DNA from: Malus domestica
Taxonomy: Eukaryota; Streptophyta; Magnoliopsida; Rosales; Rosaceae
DNA length: 64,000 bases
Direction: 5' to 3'
Assembly: GCF_042453785.1 (NCBI RefSeq)
Contig: NC_091669.1
Span: 10,986,501-11,050,500, forward strand
Positions 10,468 through 23,400 of this stretch are shown one piece after another (the stretch's first letter is position 1; each line of letters starts with the position of its first letter). A model generated the notes under the pieces. That model saw nothing but the letters and a program-made list of their open reading frames with translations, was not told the DNA's origin and made no database searches. The position numbers were made by a program, and so were the translations under genes.

Positions 10468-13400
10468 TTACAAATCTGCAACTGCAAGTAAGCCCTCAAG
10501 GTTTTTCTCGTTAACACCGTTGAGATAAACCAGTTCATGTTTTTGCTCAGCATTTGATGAAGTGACCAGTGAAGGACCATCTAATTCATCATCATACTTT
10601 TCATCCTCATCCTCATCCTCATCCTCGTCCTCATCCTCACTATCATTCTCATCGGTAGGCACCGGATACTTACCAGATCCTTGTTCATTGCTACTCTGAT
10701 CCAGATTTCCTACAAGTTGGTTAGCCACCTTCTGTTCCTCTGCTGTTTTTGCCAAAGACAAAAGGATATTCTTTGCTTTCTGATCAGGCGGAAGCCTACA
10801 GGATTCCATTTCCTGGTACCAAACAACAGCACTGCCAAAATCTCTGTTTTTTCCATATGCATCCATGATTGTTGTCAAGATTGTTTGATTTGGTTTGATA
10901 CCAGATGCCTGCATTTCCTCATATTTCTCCATCATCTTCTCGATATTACTTGTCTTAGCATACCCTTTGATTAATGTCCCATAAGTGACGACATTGGGTT
11001 TAAATGCATCTTGTTTTATTCTTATGAAGAATTTCTCAGCACCCTCCATGTCAGATGCATTTACATATGCTGACAGCATCGTCGTATAAGAGCACAGATC
11101 AGGATTAAACCTGAAGCAAAAACAGACAAAAAAAGAGGGATCACTATCCAGATCATAGAGTGTAAACTTTTAGGGATAGGGCTATTTCTGCACTCCTACA
11201 AAAGCATGCCTTTGATTATCTGTCGATAGACCACACTGTTGTTTTAGACATACGATACTTGACATTATGACTGAAAACAGCTTAATAAATTTGTGGTTCT
11301 AACAAACAGATAGTAGAACCATTAGGTGCATTCAATTACACAGGTATTTCACTCCAGCAAATATGTGTGAAGATAATAGGTGAAGGGAGAGAAGTAATGA
11401 AAGGACTGATGGATGCCAATTGAATCCAATGGTAAGGAATGGACTGATGGGTGCCAATTGAATCCAATCTAATGTTGACTGGTTTGTAGAATTCACAATC
11501 TGATCTAATAATGATCAGTTTGTGGAAATGCGAGTCAGTTGTTATGCATGCTCGGATACATAAACAGAACAAATTCACCATAAAACAAAATTTTAAGCAA
11601 ACGGGATGGACACAGGCAACACGTCATATATACATGAAAAATCCTGCTTGCAAATGATATTTAAATATCTTATCAAGTATGAAATACTGACATCATCCAA
11701 GTTCCCCTGTTAACACGTAAACATCAGTTAACTATAACTTCCAAGTCCCAGACTTCTAGGTCCTAGAATCTAGGATATGTGAACCTAACAACTAACAGGT
11801 CTAACCTAATATGTCAACGTAACCACTTATTTGTAAATTCATTCTGCTCATGATAGAGCTAGACAAGAAAGAGACACTACGTAAATATTTTATAGTTGAA
11901 ACCTTTTCGTATACAGTTTTGGTTATTAGGTACTATCCCACAAAGAGTGTGCTAGGTATTCATTTATAGCAACTAATTAGCACAACAACAATCCTTTGGG
12001 AACCAAAACAAGAATATAAGGTTTAGCAAGTGCAACTCATCTTCAACTATAGCATAATCAACATAAAGGTACTGAGAAATATACCTGTCCCTTCTCATGC
12101 TTTTAAAAACTGTTCGAGCTTGGTCCACCATTCCTGATACTGCAAATGCGTCAAGCAAAATGTTATAAGCTTTGCGGGTTGGTCTGCAAAAGAAAGAGAA
12201 TGGTGGCGATTATAGGTTTCATCAATGGTGAGGAATCAATGTCAAAAGTTGAAAATCCATTTTTAAGTTTCAAACACTTCAGCTCCCTGTATCACAAGAA
12301 ATAGTAGCATTAACCCTGTACCTGACACCAGCATCAAGCATCTCCTCAAAAACAGCTAAGGCTTCTTCCTCTCTTCTAGCTTTCCCATAAGCACTAATGA
12401 GTAAGGCATAACTCACTACATCGGGTCGGAGACCAGCTCTTTGCATCTGCCATTAGAAGTTTCCTTTAATTTCTGATGCATATATTAAGGTCACGGAACT
12501 TTAAGTGGGTAGTTTGTACCAATTTCAACAAAACGAAGTAACGTGATAAGCATGAGAAAGGGAAAAATACAGGACTTTTAAGTCTGCTTTGATCAATAAA
12601 TTTTGTCAAATCTCTTTCAGAATTATACAGAACATTGATAAGTAACTTTTATGTGTGATTGGGAACCACGTAACATTATTGTTAAATCTGGGTGATGAAA
12701 AACGCATCGGTTTTTCATTAAGGTAACTATTTTTTTAAATTAAACAAGATATCATTGCTGCAAGACCGGACATTTTCTATTTCGATCATAGATCAACCAA
12801 TGATGCTTAAAAAACAGACTAAGGAAACTATTTTTCTTTCTTCAAAACAAACCAGGAAAATATTGCTGTAACCTTATTTTATAATTCTAAAGCATACTCT
12901 AATAGGAAGGTTTAGCATGCTCTACCAAGCTGTATGACTAATTATTAAGATATTTTTCCCAAAATTTACCTGGTTATACATCTTGGAGACTTCCTTGTAA
13001 TTATTTTCAAAAGACATCAAGCTATTATAAGTAACCGTCGATTGTGGAACCCCTCTCTCAGACATCACTGAGAACATCTTCCGAGCTTTATCATAGCTCC
13101 CAGCCTTCTTATACATATAAATCATCATGTGGAACATCTTTTGGTCTGGCTTTAAAGGTGATTTTTCCTCATTTAAAAGAGTCTCAAATATTTCTTCAGC
13201 TTCCTTGAACTTACATCCCTGTATTTCAAGGTACCATGTGAGGCAGGTAGAAAGACTCCAATGAAAGCATGCATATTGCTCAAATGGCAGCTATATCATA
13301 AATATTGAAGATGCCAGCATCATCAAAATGTTGTCAGCACTAGGCTGAAAATTTAGAATTAAGATTTAATCGATGTTTTTAGGGACACTGACAAGTTTGG

Positions 13401-14926
13401 CTAAAGAAGGTTATTACCTCAACAAATATCTTTAGTATTATTTGATATGTCACAGCAGACGGTTCAGGGCCAGAAGACTGCATCCTTCTAAATATTGCTT
13501 CAGCATTGTTATATCGGCCTCCTTTTCCATATGCTTCCATAAGAGCAGTATGAGATATTACACTTGGTGGATAGCCTTTCTCATTCATCAAACTTAAAAG
13601 CTTCTCAGCCCTCGTGTAGTGCCCTTGCTTTCCATAAGCTGTTATAAGCATCAGGAAATCCATTTTGCTGAAGTCCCACCAGTTCTGAGTCTGAAGCCAT
13701 TCGAGAATCTAGAAGACAAAGAACATAAGCAAACAAGTGATTTAATCATCAAATAAAATCAAGTACTTAAAGAAATACGCTCAGCAACCGAATAATTGCA
13801 CAACAAAAAAGAGCATCTTTACATACCTGGCTGACTAGGTTCCATTTTTTCAGTTGCTTAAATCTAACCAAAGTTCCAAGGACAACATCCTTGGGAATAG
13901 TCTTGTCCTTGAGCTTTTCACTTTTGAGCACAGAAACTGCAGAACCTGTCTCCTCAATTTCATTCATAAGTCTCCTCCAGTTCTTCTGCTCGGCTTCATC
14001 AGCAGCATCTTTGAAAACTTCTACCTTCTTCCTTTTCTGCAAGAATTTTCTTGGTGCCAGCATGCCCATACAAACAACCCCCACTCTTCCACGCACCCTG
14101 ACATTGGAACCTATAGAATTTGTGCATTCTTTCAATCTACTGAAGACACAAATTCACACAGTTATTACTGGATATCACAATGAACACATAAATCATCGAA
14201 GAGCTCTCGGACTAGTAAGTTCTATGAAAAACATGATCCTCCCCCGTTAATGGCAATCAGAATGTACAAAGTCGATATACATCCACTTGCGCAAATAAGC
14301 CAAAGGCCACAGCGCAAAGAATAAACTACTTAACACTGCAATTAGAAAGATATAAAATAATGTAAATGTACTCCTACATCTATTGTATATGCTTGCACTT
14401 CTTCGACTTTGAGTATAATAGCAACCCAATTTCACTCAATGAGTTTATGACTCCCTACTTTGATTCCAAAGACATAAAGAACCAGCAAATTCACCTTCAA
14501 CCCAAGAAATGCAGCAGCGCTAAGACAAATGCAATCATGCAAGACGGGAAAAGTGTAACAGCAACAAAAAACATACTTTATATCAATCTTTCAGAATTTT
14601 GAATCATAATTGAAACTTTAGTTAACCACAGTTCCCTGTTTGGCTGCCTTCATAATTTCATAGCTAAAGCATGCAACTTTCTAAGTAAAACAACAACCCA
14701 GAACCCCAAATTCTCCATGCTATCCCCCTAATTACACAAGAAACCAAACAGGACACTAAAAATTCAAACTACAACCCGAAAAGAAACCCAAATGCTCAAA
14801 CGTCAGATGGGTTTCTGAGGGTTTTGCAGGGGTTTAACAAAAGGGGGTGAAGGAAAAACAAACAAACCTCCAATTATCCAAAGGAGCTGATGAAATAAAG
14901 GGCTTTAAGAAAAGGGTTTGAGGCAT
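10468..14926 (-). CDS. P-class pentatricopeptide repeat protein, At3g59040 type
   Basis: Seven exons in coding order: 14926-14868, 14139-13827, 13708-13418, 13218-12970, 12446-12322, 12183-12085, 11110-10468. They join without a frame break to 592 residues. The start MPQTLFLKPF is in a 59-nt first exon. The N-terminal region has VCMGMLAPRKFLQKRKK. PPR motifs run nearly back to back, with VTYNSLMSFE, PDVVSYALLISAYGKARRE, KAYNILLDAFAVSGMVDQA and PNVVTYGTLIKGYAK as clear examples. The C-terminus carries an acidic Glu/Asp run (from 10593-10645 in the DNA). PPR proteins bind organellar RNA; I recall the Arabidopsis relative as predicted plastidic, but its RNA target is unknown to me. No DYW or E editing domain is visible. 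The gene is convergent with TT12, and its 3-prime part was once duplicated towards TT12. Confidence 0.93.
10593..10645 (-). repeat. GAGGAT hexanucleotide repeat coding the acidic tail of the PPR protein
   Basis: On the plus strand the repeat reads (TCATCC)n with one variant unit; on the coding strand it gives alternating Glu and Asp. Its unit length keeps the frame when copy number changes, so length polymorphism between alleles is likely. Confidence 0.85.
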
Positions 14927-15172
14927 TTCTCCTCTGGATGTCTCTCAGAAGTAATTGAACCAAAGCTGAGTGTCAATGAAGTTGAAGGGGATTTCTGAAG
15001 AAGGTGTGGGAGCAGAAGATTGTCATATTTTTTTGGCAAAAATCTTATCTTTTTAGAGCGGGACTGACTGGTAATACTGAGAAAACCTGAAAGTTGTGGA
15101 CATACACTCACAAACAATTTTAGGCCTCGGACCTCAAGGCTCAAGACCTGTTGGGCTTTGGGTTCTCCGTTT
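14927..15172. promoter_or_regulatory. 5-prime region of the PPR gene
   Basis: This is the short interval between the PPR start codon and the first upstream transposon. It must hold the leader and probably the core promoter. No clear TATA box is seen. A frame of 92 codons on the minus strand is judged accidental. Confidence 0.4.
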
Positions 15173-15181
15173 GTTATAAAC

Positions 15182-15682
15182 ATGGTCTAAAATATCCATA
15201 ATATTTTGATATTTTCATCAAAATTTTCGTGTTTTTTAACTATCGATATTTTTTTGGACTACCAATATTTCTAATATCATCGATATTTTAGACCTTGCTA
15301 AGTCACTCATGTATCTTACTATGCAATGTATAGAGTGTAAAATATTGTACTAATTCATTATATATAAATTATTATGGTGTATTTTATTAATTACTACATA
15401 TTTTCTACACTCACAATGTTTGCCAGCTCGCTATATAATCAACTTAAATCAGTTATATCTATCATGCAATGCATTTCCTTCTAATTTTTTGTGATAAACT
15501 AATAGATAATTGACTAAATAAACATCATACAAAGTTTCAATAAAAATTTCCAAGTTTTTCTTATAATTTCCGTGGTTTTTATTCAATTTTTATCGATATC
15601 GATAATATCCCGATATTTCCATCGAAATTTCCTTGTTTTTGAACTACCGATATTTCCGATATCATCGATATTTAATACCTTG
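15182..15682. mobile_element. Mutator-like non-autonomous element with CGATAT-rich ends
   Basis: It is flanked by a perfect 9-bp direct repeat GTTATAAAC (15173-15181 and 15683-15691). The ends are loosely inverted (TGGTCTAAAATATCC against AAGGTATTAAATATCG) and rich in CGATATT. Its interior (15310-15680) is a direct repeat of 18536-18893 in the next element, for instance the shared TTTTTTGTGATAAACTAATA. No coding capacity is seen. Confidence 0.75.
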
Positions 15683-15691
15683 GTTATAAAC

Positions 15692-16365
15692 CATGATTCT
15701 CTCCCGCCCGTCATTTTTTATAATTGGACGGTCGAGATTTAAATAAAAATTAATATTTTTTTGTACTTGTAAACAAAAAATTATTGTTTGACTTGTATGA
15801 ATAACGAATTCAATATCGTTTAATAACGAGTTCAATGTCGTTTATAAGTGTTTGGCCACAAGCATATTCTTTAAAAAGTAATTTATCGATTTTCCTCCTA
15901 ACTTATACCCCACTACCCATATCCCCCTTGCCCTTTATTTTGGTCAATATATTCTTGAGCTATTATAAATAGTCAATATCCTTCACTAGTACATCTCATC
16001 TAACTTTTTGTTAAAAGTTTATCTCATGTTGATCATTAATGTTATTTAAATTACACAAAAAGAAATCAATAGTGGGATACAAGTTTACAAAGAAATCGAA
16101 TAAATAATTTTATTAAAATCACATCAAGAATTTTAGTTACAAGGACTTCAAACTTTTTTGTCAATTTTTTGGTTATTTGAAAACGATCTTAGCTATTTTC
16201 TATACAGACAATATATTATGCTTTTAGTTATTTTTAAACATTTTAACCTATTTTAAAGACAATTTAAACATAGGTGAAAGATTTTAGGATTCCGCTACAC
16301 TCGTCATTCAAGCCGCCATAGGTTAGCCATAATATCACACAATGCCTAAAATTACAGTTCTAAAG
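15692..16365. other. AT-rich spacer
   Basis: No genes or recognisable repeats were found here. Confidence 0.4.
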
Positions 16366-16743
16366 ACTGGTTTGGTATTGCTGTGCTTTGAAAAAAAGTT
16401 GTTGTAAGAATAAGCGGTTGTGCTGTGAGAATAAGTGGCTGTGAAATAAATCAGCAGAGTGTTTGGTAAACTTTTTTGTAAAAGTGCTTTTGGAAAAAAA
16501 AAAAGCAGTCTTATAGTGGGTCTTTTCATTAAAGGAGCACTGTAGCTCCGTGTGCTTTGAAAAAAAGCCAATTTTCCAAAGCTACAAATAGCAGTTTCAG
16601 CTTTTTCCTTTGATTTCAACTTATTCTCACAGCAGCTTCCAAAATAAGCCCTTTTTTTTTCAATTTACCAAACACCTAAAACCCGCACAGCTTTTTTTCA
16701 TGTGTGCTTTTTTTTTAAGCACCTCACTCCCAAACCACCCCTA
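16366..16743. mobile_element. hAT-like MITE
   Basis: The left end reads CTGGTTTGGTATTGCTGTGC and the right end, inverted, TAGGGGTGGTTTGGGAGTG. Both are followed by GTGCTTT/GTGCTTA and A-tracts, so the ends are inverted copies. The interior has further inverted pieces. The exact borders and the 8-bp target duplication are not clear. Confidence 0.5.
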
Positions 16744-17201
16744 AGTAAGCACAGTCATCCTAATCCCATTCAATTCCCCATTTCCCAAATACCCTTCGTA
16801 TAAAAAGAAAAATAAAACTTAGTTTGAATCAATGCCCTATAATACTAGTGCCCGCTCATAACCATGGACGGAGCCAATGAAGGCTCACTGGGAGCAGATG
16901 CTCCCACTCAAGTAATTTGTTTGTTTAGTTGCAAACTACAATTATATAATATACACGGGTTATCTTTGAAGAAAATATATGTATCTAATATCCAACATAC
17001 ATTCATTCTACTTATACTTCATATCAAATATTATATGAGCAATAGTGCTCTTGTTCTGTCATTCAAACCGAAAAAACCCTCTCTCGCCTATTATGTACTT
17101 ATATTTTTCTCATCACTTTGCCACTTTCCACTACTATATTGAAATTTTTGTAACATTGGAATTGTGATACATCATCATTTGAAACCATCCTTAATATCAT
17201 A
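16744..17201. other. probable older repeat interrupted by the next element
   Basis: The sequence CGGAGCCAATGAAGGCTC with GCTCCCACT at 16868-16910, and GCTCCCACT again at 18940, suggests an older element split by the insertion at 17211-18891. The frame 16864-17142 is not recognisable. Confidence 0.3.
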
Positions 17202-17210
17202 TTGCGTATA

Positions 17211-18891
17211 ACCAGTGAAGAAAATATCGATAATATCGGCGAAATATCGCCGATATTATCGTTTTTTTTGGACCCCGATATTTTATTAACTATCCAACTT
17301 GTTTTCGGCAGAATATCGCGATATTATCGATAATATCGATAATATCGCGATATTTTCGAAACTATCGCGATATTTGGTATGGACTCATCGGAGAACACAG
17401 CCGGAGCAAATAATCCGAACCCCTAAATCCCCAAATTCTAATTCAAAGCAAATGAACTGAATCTACAATACAGGAATCCCTAAAATCGATTTCAGTACAA
17501 AAATCAACATGCAGAAAAATCGCAATCTGTACAAAAATTGTAATTTACAAGCCGAGAAGAACGCCGGAGCAAATTAACCGAATCCCTAAATCCCCAAATT
17601 CGAATTCAAAGCAAATGAACTGAATCCCTAATTCCTAAATCCCTAAAATCAATTTCAGTACAAAAATCAAGCAACATGCAGAAAAATCGCAATCTGTACA
17701 AAAATAGAAACCCTAATTCCTAAATCCCTAAAATCGATTTCAGTACAACAAAGGTGCAACATGCAGAAAAATTGAAATCTGTACAAAAATTTAAAGTAAA
17801 AGCCGAGAAGAAGAGAAGTAGGAGCCTGGGAACATCGTCTTCCTCACGAATCCAAGAAGGCTGGGACAACGTCGTGCTCCTCAGTGGTGTCGACGGCTGG
17901 GACTACGATGATTTTCGGTCGATCTCCATGGATCAAGGTGGTTTAGAAGGCGGTTATCGAGTGGTGTCGACGGCTGGGTTTAGGGCGGGTGAGATGGGAG
18001 GAGCAGAGGGAGACACGGAGACACGGACGAGGAGGATTGAGAGATGGATCGAGATTCGAGAGATGATGTCTGTGTGTGTGTGTGGAAGAACTGGTGAAGG
18101 GGGAAGGGAGGGAGAAGACTGAGAAGTTCTCAGTGAGAACGAAGGCTCAGACCTCAGAGGGAGAGAAGAGAGAAGAGAGAGATTGAGAGGATTCGAGAAT
18201 ATGGTAGTGGGAAATGAATGATCGAGAGAGAGACTGAGCTCCGTGTGTGGTGTACGTGTGTGGTGTGCGTGTGTGGTGTGGTGTGGGGGGTCTCGAAGTG
18301 TGTGTGTGGTGGAGTGTGAGTTCTTCACTCTTTTTGACTGTCTGAGTGGTGGCGTGTAAGAAAAAAAAAGCATCCAATGCTCCAAATTATTCAAAACCAA
18401 ATCATTCCAAACCTATGTCTAGCTCTCTGATCCAATGATCCAAATAACTTTTTGCAATTTCAGAACATGGACAACAAATAATACTGCTTTCATAATGAAA
18501 AATTTGAACCTCATAGGAACTCTATGTGGTACTAAAGTGTAAAATATTGTACTAATTCATTATATATAAATGATTATGGTGTGTTTAGACTTCTTTCATT
18601 AATTACTACATATTTTCTACACTCACAATATTTGTCAGATCGCTATATAATCAACTTGATAATGTTAAATCCATCATGCAATGCATTTCCTTCCAATTTT
18701 TTGTGATAAACTAATAGATAATTGACTAAATAAACATCCTACAAAGTTTCAATAAAAATTTCCAAGTTTTTCTTACAATTTCCGTCGTTTCCATGTAATT
18801 TTTATCGATATCGATATTTTACCGATATTTCCGTCGATATTTCCGTGTTTTCGGACTACCGATATTTCCGATATTACCGATATTTTCTTCC
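17211..18891. mobile_element. 1.68 kb Mutator-like element with CGATAT ends and internal tandem units
   Basis: Flanks carry TTGCGTATA at 17202-17210 and 18892-18900, a perfect 9-bp target duplication. Near the ends GAAGAAAATATCGATAATAT pairs with the inverted GAAGAAAATATCGGTAATAT. The left end has many overlapping palindromes (AATATCGATAATATCG, GGCGAAATATCGCC). The interior holds about three copies of a 90-170 base unit (17400-17540, 17572-17705, 17707-17795) containing AATCCCTAAATCCCTAAA-like telobox motifs, then a GT/GA-rich block (18040-18320). Open frames (17754-18122, 17954-18400) are low in complexity and match nothing I know; a captured gene piece cannot be excluded. Confidence 0.75.
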
Positions 18892-18900
18892 TTGCGTATA

Positions 18901-20492
18901 TAACCATACTATAATAAGGTTTTCTTAGTTGTTTTCGGTTGCTCCCACTAGAAGAAATTTCTGTCATCCTCCCCGATCATAACTTGGATTTTTTTAATAT
19001 ATTCGATAGTATTAACAACACGAGTAGGAGAGTGAGCTAAACTTTTCATTGGATTAGCTATAATAATTTTATTCAAATTTACATTTGACGAAAATCAAAT
19101 AAAAAAAATACCGATACATCGTAATAACAAGTGGTAGTAAAATTTGATAAAAGATTCTAGGGAACCATCCATTTTTAACACTGTTCATTGTTTTCCATAA
19201 AAACCAATTTTAAACTTGAGATTTACCCCCAAGAATGAAATAAAATAATAAAGACAGAAGGGGAAGGTGGAGAAGAAGAAAAGAAGAACGTTTATTTTTA
19301 TGTCGCAGCCGCAGATAACCCCATTAAATGCATAATACTTTAACATTCTCTCAGATCACACACGCATCCTCTCCGCCTCACAAACGCCCTGAATTTTCTC
19401 ACTTACCAAACACACCGCTTCCGCTGATTCTCCCCCACTGGTCGCGTTCCGTCGCGGGAATTCGATATTCAGCTGCGTCGTTTTCAGCGAGCCGTGATCT
19501 GAATCTGGTACGACAGGGAAGGTGAGCAATTATTAGGAACTGGGGATTTTGAAAGGTGTTTGGTTGGTGAGAAAATTGACAGAGGAAACGAAATAAAATG
19601 GAATGGCAGTGTGATGAAATTGTGAAAGGTTGTGTTTTTCAGATGGGGTTCTTTTGGTATTTCGAAATGGCGGTGCCAACTAAATGGATATTGACAGAAA
19701 ATGTTGCTTTTTGGGCCCTGGATTATGAAAGCTTGTAAATTTATGATTTTTGATAACTTTTCGTCTCAAATTATTACATTTTCTTAGCAACCAAATGATA
19801 ATTTGACTTCTTTCTTTCACCTTAATTGGATTGCATTGGATCTGTAGATTGGTAATTTTCCTTTGGCATTGTTCGTTACGTAAAACTGTAGTAGATTATA
19901 TAGATATTAGTAATGTAGTGCTTAACCATCTGTTTCTCTGCTGAGGAATTTTGGGAAATGGAATAGCTTCTAGTCATATGCATTTGGGCTTAGCTGAGAT
20001 GAAATGTGTTCCAGGTTAGATAGGGAAAACCTAAGATCAGTTTTTTCTTCGGCTTCCAATACCCTCCCCTCAAAGTTTTGGTATAATTTTCAGTTTAACT
20101 AGAACAATTTCCCCCACATTTTCCTGCTATCTTTTGTGTTTTTGCTTCCTGGGATGCAATGCTAACTTGGTCGAGTGGCGTGAAGGTTGTAATGCATTGT
20201 AAGGTTTTGTTTCAATTAAGTGAAAGCTTACAGTTTACAGCTTGTGACATTTTTGCTATGCAAGTTAATGTAGATGTACATATGGAATTAGTACACATGC
20301 ACAGAATGTGTGAGGGAAGCTGGATGTTTTTACACAAATTATGTTTTATACTTCAATTGATTTTCTTGTTTGACTTTATAAGAACCGCGGCATTTGTATG
20401 TTTGTCAGCTAAGTGTTGAATGGATCAGAGACCGGGACAAAGGTGAAATTTGTGAACAAAGGGCGAGGGAGCAGATAGTTGTGAACCAATCT
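18901..20492 (+). promoter_or_regulatory. promoter, 5-prime UTR and leader intron of the NPG1-type gene
   Basis: A GC-richer block at 19320-19521 ends in a good donor (AAG|GTGAGC), and TTTGTCAG at 20401-20408 is a plausible acceptor. That predicts a non-coding first exon, a leader intron of about 890 bases and the start codon 85 bases into exon 2. The interval before 19320 is AT-rich without genes. Confidence 0.45.
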
Positions 20493-23400
20493 ATGGAGTC
20501 TGGAGAGTATGAGGAAGGCATGGAGGTTGAATTCTCTGCAAATGGGAATTCCATGAAAGCAACAGAGGTTCAGGCCAAGCTTGATGAAGGAAATATTCAG
20601 GAGGCAGAGTCTTCATTACGAGAAGGGCTATCACTCAATTTCGAGGTTAGTTTATGCCATCATCGATAGGTGTCAAAAAGAAACCATCTTTTCCATAAGT
20701 TTATCTCTTTCTGTACGACTATTAGCACCAATCAGAGTAGTGCTTTGATGATTGATTATGACTTATCCAAGATGAAAAACACTCATTTCTGATAATCTAC
20801 AGGAAGCAAGAGCCCTTCTTGGAAAGCTGGAGTATCAAAGAGGTAACCTAGAAGGTGCACTTCGTGTGTTTGATGGCATTGATCTTCAAGCTGCCATAGA
20901 GCGATTGCAACCTAATCTTGCTGAGAAAACACCTTCTAAGAAGGGCCGATCTCGTTCTGACTCACAGCATACAGTCCCACAGCATGCTGCTACTCTCGTT
21001 CTTGATGCCATATACTTAAAAGCCAAGTCTCTACAAAAGCTTGGGAGATTAAAAGGTTTGGTATTGTTCCAGTAATTTATGTGACGGTTTTCCATTATCT
21101 TTTACCTTTTTAAGTTTGAATTCAAGTAAATTGGAATCTTGTTTTATGTGTTTGCAGAAGCTGCTAATGAATGCAACAATGTTCTTGATGCCGTGGAAAA
21201 AATATTCCATCAGGGCATACCTGATGCACAAGTAGATGGCAGATTACAAGAGACAGTCAGCCAATCTGTGGAGCTTCTTCCTGAGCTTTGGAAGCAAGCT
21301 GGCTACCCTCAAGAAGCAATATCTGCTTATAGACGTGCCCTACTTAGTCAATGGAACCTTGACAACGACTGTTGTGCAAGAATTCAGAAAGGGTTTGCTG
21401 TGTTTTTGCTGTACAGTGGAGTAGAGGCTGGTCCACCCAGTTTAGGTGCTCAGGTTGAAGGTTCATATGTCCCTAAAAATAATCTGGAGGAGGCTATTCT
21501 GCTTTTGATGATCCTTTTGAGAAAATTATCCCTAGGTAAAACCAAATGGGATTCATCATTGATGGAACATCTAACGTTTGCTTTATCTTTATGCAACCAA
21601 ACTTTTGTTTTAGCCAAGCAACTTGAAGAAATCATGCCTGGAGTATATCACCGTGTTGATCGTTGGAATTCTTTAGCCCTTTGTTATTGTGGAGCAGGAC
21701 AGAACCAAGAGGCTTTGAACCTATTAAGGAAGTCTTTGCACAAACATGAACGACCAGAGGAACTGATGGCATTGTTATTGGCCGCCAAAATCTGCAGTGA
21801 GGATTCCTATGTTGCAGCTGAGGGAGTGGGATATGCACAAAGGGCTATTAGCAATGCTCAGGGGTTGGATGAACATTTAAAGGGTGTAGGACTTCGCTTG
21901 TTGGGTCTTTGTTTGGGGAAGCAAGCAAAAGTTTCTTCCTCTGACTTTGAGAGGTCACGTCTTCAGTCTGAAGCACTGAAATCACTAAATGAGGCCATTA
22001 ATTTGGAGCCGAACAATTCAGATTTGGCTTTCGAGTTGGGTGTTCACTACGCTGAGCACCGAAATCTAGATACTGCTTTGCGCTATGCAAAAAAGTTCAT
22101 TGATCAAACAGGAGGCTGCCTAATAAAGGGTTGGAGGTTGCTTGCTCTTGTTTTGTCTGCTCAACAGCGATTTTCAGAAGCTCATGTGGTCACTGATGCT
22201 GCTTTAGATGAGACCGCAAAATGGGAACAAGGGCCACTTCTCAGGCTTAAAGCAAAGCTAAAAATCTCCGAATCGTTACCCATGGATGCAATTGAAACTT
22301 ATCGTAACCTTCTTGCTTTGGTTCAAGCTCAAAGGAAATCCTTTGGGCCTCTCAGAATTAGTCTTCAGGTTAACATTCTGACTACTGCTTTACGTTCTTC
22401 ACTTCGTATCAAAATAGAGTCTATCCAGATTCCTCCTAAATATAAGAGTCCTCCCTAAGCTATTATTTGTAGTGGTGGGAAAATGGTATTATATTGTGAA
22501 TCTGCAATATTTGGGAGGAAGTTCAGAAATTTGATCTGATTGTTTCATTCACGTAGTTTTTTTTTTCAGATATTGGGGTTGGTATGTGAACGCTGGATTA
22601 AGTTGCTTTATCTGAAGATATCGGTTGGGTTGGGGTGGGGGTAGGGGTGCTTAAAGGTCGTTATGAGTTTGATTTACAAGGTGGGGCTAGTTCTGCACTT
22701 TAAAAGATGGACAAACTTTAAAATATACCAAGATGTGTGGCACTGTCTAGTAACTGGGAAACGAGTAATTGTTGCCATTCGATTAACATTTACTTGTTCC
22801 TCTTTCATTTTCAAATTCATTTCTGATGCAATATTTTGTGTATCTAAAATTACATTTTAAATATTTTCTCAACAAGTTGTTCCTTCCTATGTTTTTGTTT
22901 GCCTTTTTATATAGGTTGAGGATGATAAAGTCAATGAATTTGAAGTTTGGCATGGATTATCAGACTTATACTCTAGCCTTTCATATTGGAAGGATGCTGA
23001 AATTTGTTTGAGCAAAGCCAGAGAGCTGAAGCAACACTCTGCAGAAACGCTGCATGCGGAAGGTAAGAACTAAACTCGTGTGCTATAATTAATGGATTTC
23101 TAAGGCATTTCTATTCTATTTCCTAGAAAGTGATGCATGAAAATCTCCAAAGTGTCTTTCAAGGGTGAGTTTTAATCATGAAGGAACTAAATAGTGTGAC
23201 AGAACTTTCAAACACTTCCAACACTAGGGGACCTAACGTGGCACAGAAGCCGTGTACCTTCATAGAAATGTAATGTGATCATTTGATATGCATTATGTTG
23301 ACTGTTAAATTACATCATGTGTAGGTGTCATCTTTGAAGGACAGGGACAAATTCAGGAAGCTCTAGCCGCTTATATCGATTGTCTTCTGCTAGAACCCTG

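Noticed and set aside
17754..18400. Frames of 122 and 148 codons inside the Mutator-like element
   Set aside because: The residues are low in complexity (Thr/His/Pro from GT repeats); no recognised domain, so not listed as genes, though a captured fragment was considered.
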